9,867 nucleotides of DNA, from contig JAAYYX010000129.1 of the NCBI GenBank assembly GCA_012515135.1, positions 1-9,867 of the forward strand, in the 5' to 3' direction. Made by a program: the position numbers and the translations under genes. The notes below the pieces were generated by a model. That model had not been told where the DNA came from, searched no databases, and worked only from the letters and a program-made list of their open reading frames with translations. Shown piece after piece: positions 5,805-9,867 of this stretch. Position 1 is the stretch's first letter; each line of letters starts with the position of its first letter. The stretch is from Clostridiales bacterium (lineage in GTDB: Bacteria > Bacillota > Clostridia > Peptostreptococcales > Anaerovoracaceae).

Positions 5805-6041
5805 TTAAAATTCCTTGTCGCTTACGATTTGAACGAGCTTCTTCATTTCGTCTTTGTGCATGGTTATTCCTCTTGACATGTGCTCATGATCATGGTCCCA
5901 GTCTCTGATATCATACTTGGGAGGGGTCCCGTTCCAGGCCACCAGATTAAGCTCTTTCTGCCATCCTGTAGGATAAGCACCTATCACACCCAGATGTTCC
6001 CTGATCTCAAAAACTATTTCTGTTTTTTCTTTTTCACTCAC
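5805..6041 (-). CDS. PC4/YdbC family single-stranded nucleic-acid-binding protein
   Basis: The 78-aa protein matches the bacterial YdbC branch of the PC4 fold, small dimeric proteins that bind single-stranded DNA or RNA. Key segments are FEIREHLGVIGAYPTGWQKE (11-30), LNLVAWNGTPPKYDIRDWD (31-49) and the GITMHKDEMKKLV helix start (58-70). The basic/aromatic W-x-KELNLV-x-WN and KYDIRDW motifs are the family hallmark. I chose the GTG at 6039-6041, with AAAGGAG ten bases upstream. A longer frame opening at 6113 would run through the consensus promoter at 6085-6113 and its extra residues look like untranslated sequence. It is monocistronic, bounded by its own promoter and terminator. Its target in the cell is unknown. 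Confidence 0.85.
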   Translation of the reverse strand: MSEKEKTEIVFEIREHLGVIGAYPTGWQKELNLVAWNGTPPKYDIRDWDHDHEHMSRGITMHKDEMKKLVQIVSDKEF

Positions 6042-6084
6042 AGTGTTTGTTCTCCTTTCTTGATATTTGTTTTTATATGACAAT

Positions 6085-6113
6085 ATTATACATTTAATGG
6101 AAATATTTGTCAA
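6085..6113 (-). promoter_or_regulatory. Perfect-consensus promoter of the PC4/YdbC gene
   Basis: TTGACA (6108-6113) and TATAAT (6085-6090) are both exact sigma-A consensus hexamers with the ideal 17-base spacer, in very AT-rich DNA. The start site should be near 6078, giving a leader of about 37 nt. A near-perfect inverted repeat, TGACAAATATT (6102-6112) against AATATTGTCA (6078-6087), brackets the core promoter and could be an operator; that is only a suggestion. Confidence 0.88.
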
Positions 6114-6128
6114 TATATTTTTATGTAT

Positions 6129-6155
6129 AAAAACACGCCCTGAAAAAGGGCGTGC
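6129..6155 (-). terminator. Intrinsic terminator of the radical SAM gene
   Basis: On the minus strand, CACGCCC pairs with GGGCGTG (6148-6154 with 6134-6140), closed by a TTTTTCA loop and followed by five T. It lies about 40 bases after the stop codon and directly before the PC4-gene promoter. Confidence 0.9.
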
Positions 6156-6193
6156 AGTTCATACAAAAAAGCATTTTGTTTTAAGGCGTATAT

Positions 6194-7612
6194 CTATTTT
6201 TCTGCCTCAAAATATTTGTCTTCGTAAAATCTGGTGTTGCGTCTTGGCCCACTGTATTCGTGGTGAGGTTTTAAGGCCCATATCTCATCTGCCACAGGCT
6301 TCCATGCCGCTGCGGCATTTTTGCATTTTGCAGTAAGGTCATCCACATCTTCCGGATCATTCACATCTGTTGAATGGGCTTTGGATCTTTTCACCATCTG
6401 TGCCAGGGCACCTTCGTTGTCAAGGAGAGGACACGGTCTTAACATATTGTCGCTGAAGGGCTGATTGTTGAAGTATTCCATGAACAACGGCCGCTTATAT
6501 GCTTCAAGCAGCGTATGCTCTCTTATGTTGGAATCGGAATAGTGTATGAAAGCACAGGGTTCGATATCTCCGTTTGCATTTATATGAAGATAAGACCTGC
6601 CTCCTGCTATACATCCCCCCACAAATTCCCCGTCATTCCAGAAATCCATTGTCCATATGGCTTTTGTGTTTCTGAACTCTCTGATCTGCTCATACATGTA
6701 CTTCCTCTGTTCCGGTCTAACGATCAGTTCTTTGGCGGCGCCTTTTCCCACGGGCATATAGGTGAACAGCCATGCAAACAGTGCCCCTTTTTCGATCAGA
6801 AAATCAAAAAACTCACTGCTTCCTATGGTTTGTGTGTTTTCGGAGGTATATGTGCATGATACCCCAAAGGGGAGTTTCTTTTTTTTCAGTATGTCCATAG
6901 CTTTCATTATGGAGTCAAAAGTGCCTTCCCCTCTTCTGGAATCAGTTTCTTTTTTGAATCCCTCTATGCTTATGGCAGGGATAAAATTCTTCACTCTGAG
7001 CATTTCTTCTGTGAAGGCCTCATCAATCAGTGTTGCATTGGTAAATGAAAGGAATGCACAGTCATTGTGTTTTTCGCAGATCCTTATTACATCGTCTTTT
7101 CTTACGAGGGGTTCTCCGCCCGTGAATATATAAAAATAAGTCCCCATAGCCTTGCCCTGTTCAACTATTGAACTCAATTCATCAAATGTCAGATTCAGTT
7201 TGTCTCCGTACTCTGCAGCCCAGCAGCCTTTGCAGTGAAGATTACATGCGGATGTGGGATCAAGCAGTATGGCCCACGGCACGTTGCATTTCTCCTTTTC
7301 CATTGTCTCAAACTGTTTCTTGGATCCGGTGAGACTGGCATGTATTATGAAATTCTCAAATATTTTCTTTCTGACTCCTGCATCCACTTCAGTCCAGACT
7401 TTTTCTGCCAGCTTGTTCCAGTTGCTTTCAGGATCCTGCATGTGTTTCTTCGCTACTTTTGCCTGGGGAGCCAGGGAGTCTCCTCCGATATCATGTTCTA
7501 TGAGCCAGTCAAGAAGTTTAGGCGCATTTTTTTTGTAGTCTTTATCCACATATTCTATGGCTCTTTTTGCTCCAAAGGCTTTTATCCTTTCCATTGTCAT
7601 CATTTTCCCCAT
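6194..7612 (-). CDS. Radical SAM protein with SPASM-like C-terminal cysteines
   Basis: The 472-aa protein is a radical SAM enzyme, reducing S-adenosylmethionine on a [4Fe-4S] cluster to start radical chemistry. An N-terminal helical region of about 110 residues precedes the core. The cluster motif CNLHCKGC (C123, C127, C130) sits in the segment ILLDPTSACNLHCKGCWAAE. TGGEPL (164-169) is the SAM-binding motif, followed by SFTNATLID (189-197) and AISIEG (213-218). Further cysteines C334 (GGCIAGG), C353 (NGDIEPC) and C394 (RPCPLLDN) resemble a SPASM/twitch site for extra Fe-S clusters. No peptide precursor or maturation partner is next to it, so the substrate cannot be named. I chose the ATG at 7612, nine bases from AGGAG; an in-frame GTG at 7618 is only three bases away. 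It has its own promoter and terminator. Confidence 0.85.
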   Translation of the reverse strand: MGKMMTMERIKAFGAKRAIEYVDKDYKKNAPKLLDWLIEHDIGGDSLAPQAKVAKKHMQDPESNWNKLAEKVWTEVDAGVRKKIFENFIIHASLTGSKKQFETMEKEKCNVPWAILLDPTSACNLHCKGCWAAEYGDKLNLTFDELSSIVEQGKAMGTYFYIFTGGEPLVRKDDVIRICEKHNDCAFLSFTNATLIDEAFTEEMLRVKNFIPAISIEGFKKETDSRRGEGTFDSIMKAMDILKKKKLPFGVSCTYTSENTQTIGSSEFFDFLIEKGALFAWLFTYMPVGKGAAKELIVRPEQRKYMYEQIREFRNTKAIWTMDFWNDGEFVGGCIAGGRSYLHINANGDIEPCAFIHYSDSNIREHTLLEAYKRPLFMEYFNNQPFSDNMLRPCPLLDNEGALAQMVKRSKAHSTDVNDPEDVDDLTAKCKNAAAAWKPVADEIWALKPHHEYSGPRRNTRFYEDKYFEAEK

Positions 7613-7668
7613 TTTCACTCTCTCCTTTTGCGGGTTTCACTGTTCAAAAATGTTTATTATTCATATTA

Positions 7669-7697
7669 ATATTACCGTTTTTGCCCGCTTGCGTCAA
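7669..7697 (-). promoter_or_regulatory. Promoter of the radical SAM gene
   Basis: TTGACG (7692-7697, five of six consensus) and TAATAT (7669-7674, weaker) are separated by 17 bases on the minus strand. The predicted start near 7662 gives a leader of about 50 nt to the AAAGGAG site. It follows the tRNA terminator directly, so the gene is probably transcribed alone. Confidence 0.6.
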
Positions 7698-7738
7698 ATC
7701 AGCTTCGGAAAATGAAGATTTCAGAATGAATAAACAAG

Positions 7739-7764
7739 AAAAAAGCGTCATAACGACGCTTTTT
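7739..7764 (-). terminator. Intrinsic terminator after tRNA-Gly
   Basis: A perfect ten-base stem AAAAAGCGTC/GACGCTTTTT (7755-7764 with 7740-7749) with the loop GTTAT is followed by a run of six T on the minus strand. It begins five bases after the tRNA 3' end and ends the tRNA transcript, and any read-through from the aminotransferase gene. Confidence 0.93.
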
Positions 7765-7768
7765 ACAA

Positions 7769-7842
7769 TGGAGCGGATGAGGAGGATCGAACTCCCGTAT
7801 CCAGCTTGGGAAGCTGATATTCTGCCATTGAACTACATCCGC
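7769..7842 (-). tRNA. tRNA-Gly(CCC), CCA encoded
   Basis: All four arms fold. The acceptor GCGGATG pairs with CATCCGC, and the D arm is GTTC-AATGGCA-GAAT. The anticodon stem TCAGC/GCTGG closes the loop TTCCCAA, giving anticodon CCC at 7808-7810. The variable loop has four bases. The T arm GGGAG-TTCGATC-CTCCT is normal, and discriminator T plus CCA are encoded (3' end 7769-7772). Total length is 74 nt. The body resembles bacterial glycine tRNAs with anticodon TCC; the CCC form reads only GGG and supplements the TCC tRNA. It is the only tRNA in the window, with its own promoter and terminator. Confidence 0.95.
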
Positions 7843-7879
7843 AGGAGTCCTTCCCTTTTCTTGGGAAAAGACCGTAATA

Positions 7880-7908
7880 ATTATATCATAATGATTGGAT
7901 CAATTCAC
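7880..7908 (-). promoter_or_regulatory. Extended -10 promoter of tRNA-Gly
   Basis: TATAAT (7880-7885) is an exact -10 preceded by TGA (extended -10). The best -35 at 17 bases is poor: GTGAAT at 7903-7908. Transcription would start near 7873, about 30 bases before the mature tRNA 5' end. The promoter lies in the 76-base gap between the aminotransferase stop and the tRNA. Confidence 0.65.
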
Positions 7909-7918
7909 CGTTTTTTTG

Positions 7919-9151
7919 TTATTCTATGACTTCTGCGATCATCCCGGGAAGTTTTCTGCATATCTCCTCCGATATGGATGCCACCGATACCCTTATTCCC
8001 TTTGCCAGGGGAACGACAAATATCCCCTTTTCTTCAAGCCTTTTGCTTACAGCTGCCGGATCCTTTAAGGGGATGCACGAAAAGAATCCCGAATCAAATG
8101 GGACAAGAGGAAGTCCGGCTTCAATAACTGAATTGCTGAAGGCCTTCCCCCTTTTTATCAGCATCTCTCTATAACCGGCTCTTTCTTTATTTACACTTTC
8201 CAGAAGATCCTCATCTTCATATACCTTTGATACCAGCACCTGTCCGCTTCTGGTACTGTTTGACCATGTGCCTCTCGCAGAAAACTCATTTACCAGTTTG
8301 AATTCTGCTGCGATCTCCTCTGAAGGCGCCATGGCGATCATTGCTCCGCACCGCATTCCGTAAAGAGTAAAAGTTTTTGAGAAACTGTATCCGATTACGG
8401 GAAGTACATTTGAAGGCATATCTTCAAGTTTTGGCAGAAAAGTTCTGTACTCTTCCTCGTCTCCGGCAAAATCTATATATGCTGCATCCACAAAAAGAGT
8501 TATCCTGGCCTTTTTAGACGCTTCTTTTACAGCTTCTGAAATCCCGTTCCAGTCGTCCCCGTCAAGAGAGTACCCTGTTGGATTATGAGATGGAGTATTC
8601 AAAAGGATCAGAACACTTTCCTGATCTGCGGCCAACTTGTTTAGCTCTTCAGAAAAACCCTTTTTATTGAATCTGTTGTTTTCATCAAACATGGGATATA
8701 GGCAAAGTTCCCTGTAAAGCTCTCCGGTTATTGTCTTGTAAGGTCCCCAGAACCAGTCCGAAGTCAGGACCCTGTCTCCGATTTTAGAATAATTCGCAAC
8801 TATATTTCTAAGAGCCCCCGTTCCTCCCGGCGTAGCCACCACCTCCACAAAGGAAGAGGATCTGTGTTTACCGAAAGCCGCTTTCTTTACCGCTTTCTTG
8901 AAATCCGTGGTCCCGCCTATGGGAGCATACTCTGCAAAATCCAAAGGCTCAAGTCCCTTTAATGCCTTAACTACAGATAACAGCATCACCAGTTTGCCGT
9001 CATCGTCCAGCAGGGATCCGATAGTCGCATTGATTACTTTATCCCTGCCCACCTCTTCAGACATTTTTTTTGCTCTTGCATTAAGTGCAAATATTTTATC
9101 TTCCTCGGGGATCATCCTGTTATTTTTTTCCGCCATTATGTATTCTGCCAT
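7919..9151 (-). CDS. PLP-dependent class I/II aminotransferase
   Basis: The 410-aa protein has the fold type I aminotransferase pattern. TPGGTGAL (107-114) binds the cofactor phosphate, W133/W135 lie in SDWFWGPY near the ring, NPTG (190-193) is the conserved loop, VDAAY (221-225) holds the aspartate that contacts the pyridine nitrogen, and SFSKTF (256-261) carries the Schiff-base lysine K259. GMRCG (266-270) and IRVSVAS (386-392) supply the phosphate and substrate-carboxylate arginines R267 and R387. The wording is closest to aspartate/aromatic aminotransferases, but the amino-acid substrate cannot be fixed. The GGAG site lies 12 bases before the ATG across an A-rich run, somewhat long spacing. 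It is 21 nt downstream of trmB and probably co-transcribed with it. No terminator follows before the tRNA. Confidence 0.88.
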   Translation of the reverse strand: MAEYIMAEKNNRMIPEEDKIFALNARAKKMSEEVGRDKVINATIGSLLDDDGKLVMLLSVVKALKGLEPLDFAEYAPIGGTTDFKKAVKKAAFGKHRSSSFVEVVATPGGTGALRNIVANYSKIGDRVLTSDWFWGPYKTITGELYRELCLYPMFDENNRFNKKGFSEELNKLAADQESVLILLNTPSHNPTGYSLDGDDWNGISEAVKEASKKARITLFVDAAYIDFAGDEEEYRTFLPKLEDMPSNVLPVIGYSFSKTFTLYGMRCGAMIAMAPSEEIAAEFKLVNEFSARGTWSNSTRSGQVLVSKVYEDEDLLESVNKERAGYREMLIKRGKAFSNSVIEAGLPLVPFDSGFFSCIPLKDPAAVSKRLEEKGIFVVPLAKGIRVSVASISEEICRKLPGMIAEVIE

Positions 9152-9172
9152 TTTTTTTATAATCTCCTTCTC

Positions 9173-9832
9173 TTATTTTATCAATTCTACATATTTTATT
9201 TTTTTGCCCATTGAAGAGAATTTTTCTTCGTACTCTGTCATTATCCCGTCTTTTCTAATGTCCGAACCGTGAAGGTCATCTGTTATATTTTTCGTAAAAA
9301 GTCCTGCCGCTTCAGCTTCGCAAAGGGTGAAGTCAAAAAGCTCTTTATTATCGGTCCTTATTTCGATGGAACCTCCCGGTTCAAGAACAGCTTTGTAACT
9401 TGCAAGAAAATTCCTGTGGGTCAGCCGTCTTGAGGCGTGCCGCTTCTTTGGCCATGGATCGCTGAAGAAAAGATATATGCCCCGGACCTCTTCATCCGCA
9501 AATATTTCTCTCAGGTCTCTGACATACCCTGATATAAACATTATGTTCTTCAGGCCCTTTTTTTCGGCCTTTTCAATAGCACGTACTATTACACTCTCCT
9601 GACCTTCAATGCCGATATATTTGTTTTCGGGATCACGAAAGGCCTTTTCCGTAATGAAACGTCCCTTTCCGCATCCGATCTCCAACCTTATGTTTGCGTT
9701 CTGTTTCCCTGCCTGGACATCTTCCCTTACGGCTTCTTTCCATCGTCCCTTTTGTTTTTCCGGTTCATTGACTATCCAGTTTTTGAAATGTTCCAGCCTT
9801 TCATCAAGGTTTTTCAGTTTTCTCTGTCTCAT
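9173..9832 (-). CDS. trmB: tRNA (guanine-N7)-methyltransferase
   Basis: TrmB (219 aa) uses S-adenosylmethionine to methylate N7 of G46 in the variable loop of many tRNAs. Motifs are RLEIGCGKGRF (49-59, SAM-binding), YIGIEGQES (72-80), FSDPWPKKRHASRRL (123-137, the catalytic/RNA-binding segment), SIEIRTDN (155-162) and TEYEEKF (199-205, substrate guanine region). The residue before FSDPWP is F where many TrmB proteins have N, a mild variation. Length is normal. The ribosome site is weak (AAAGAG before the ATG at 9830-9832). It is the first gene visible of a likely trmB-aminotransferase unit; its promoter lies beyond the window or in the remaining 35 bases, where none is clear. Confidence 0.95.
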   Translation of the reverse strand: MRQRKLKNLDERLEHFKNWIVNEPEKQKGRWKEAVREDVQAGKQNANIRLEIGCGKGRFITEKAFRDPENKYIGIEGQESVIVRAIEKAEKKGLKNIMFISGYVRDLREIFADEEVRGIYLFFSDPWPKKRHASRRLTHRNFLASYKAVLEPGGSIEIRTDNKELFDFTLCEAEAAGLFTKNITDDLHGSDIRKDGIMTEYEEKFSSMGKKIKYVELIK

Positions 9833-9867
9833 TTTTTCTCTTTATTTATCATTCAAAAATATTTTTA

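Noticed and set aside
6042..6113. Longer N terminus for the PC4/YdbC protein
   Set aside because: The extension would be encoded by the perfect-consensus promoter and untranslated leader, and a good AAAGGAG site serves the GTG at 6041.
7769..7842. tRNA-Gly as an integration site for a mobile element
   Set aside because: No copy of the tRNA 3' end, integrase, or foreign gene was found in the window.
1..9867. CRISPR array, insertion sequence or phage genes
   Set aside because: No regularly spaced repeats, terminal inverted repeats around a transposase, or phage-type proteins are present; all genes are chromosomal housekeeping or metabolic types.

Overview
The window is a moderately AT-rich stretch of a bacterial chromosome. 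All recognisable genes lie on the minus strand, so genes are listed below in transcription order, from high to low coordinate. Protein similarity points to a low-GC Gram-positive anaerobe of the Clostridia (Bacillota). The signs are the clostridial form of the S10 operon proteins, a TGS-type nucleoside kinase, a YdbC-type PC4 protein, a stand-alone LUD protein, strong GGAGG ribosome binding sites, and T-rich intrinsic terminators. A family or genus cannot be named from this alone.

Layout from the high end: trmB (tRNA guanine-N7 methyltransferase) is followed after 21 nt by a class I/II aminotransferase. A tRNA-Gly(CCC) follows, with its own extended -10 promoter and a strong terminator. Next is a monocistronic radical SAM/SPASM-like gene with its own promoter and terminator. 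A short PC4/YdbC single-stranded nucleic-acid-binding gene follows, driven by a perfect-consensus promoter. A three-gene operon comes next, whose promoter is embedded in the preceding terminator: a TGS-uridine kinase fusion, a PfkB-family protein that has lost its catalytic motifs, and a LUD-domain protein closed by a terminator. The start of the S10 ribosomal protein operon follows: rpsJ, rplC, rplD, rplW and rplB, the last cut by the window edge.

The S10 operon is preceded by a good promoter and a GC-rich, structured 5' leader of about 230 nt. The leader contains competing base pairings and a 34-codon open frame, which fits the autoregulatory leaders that ribosomal protein operons usually carry. 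Its exact mechanism is not known from the sequence.

Most of the window is housekeeping (translation, tRNA modification, amino-acid metabolism). The parts most worth a second look are the kinase/pseudokinase/LUD operon, the S10 leader, and the orphan radical SAM enzyme. No mobile element, CRISPR array, phage gene or integration scar was seen.
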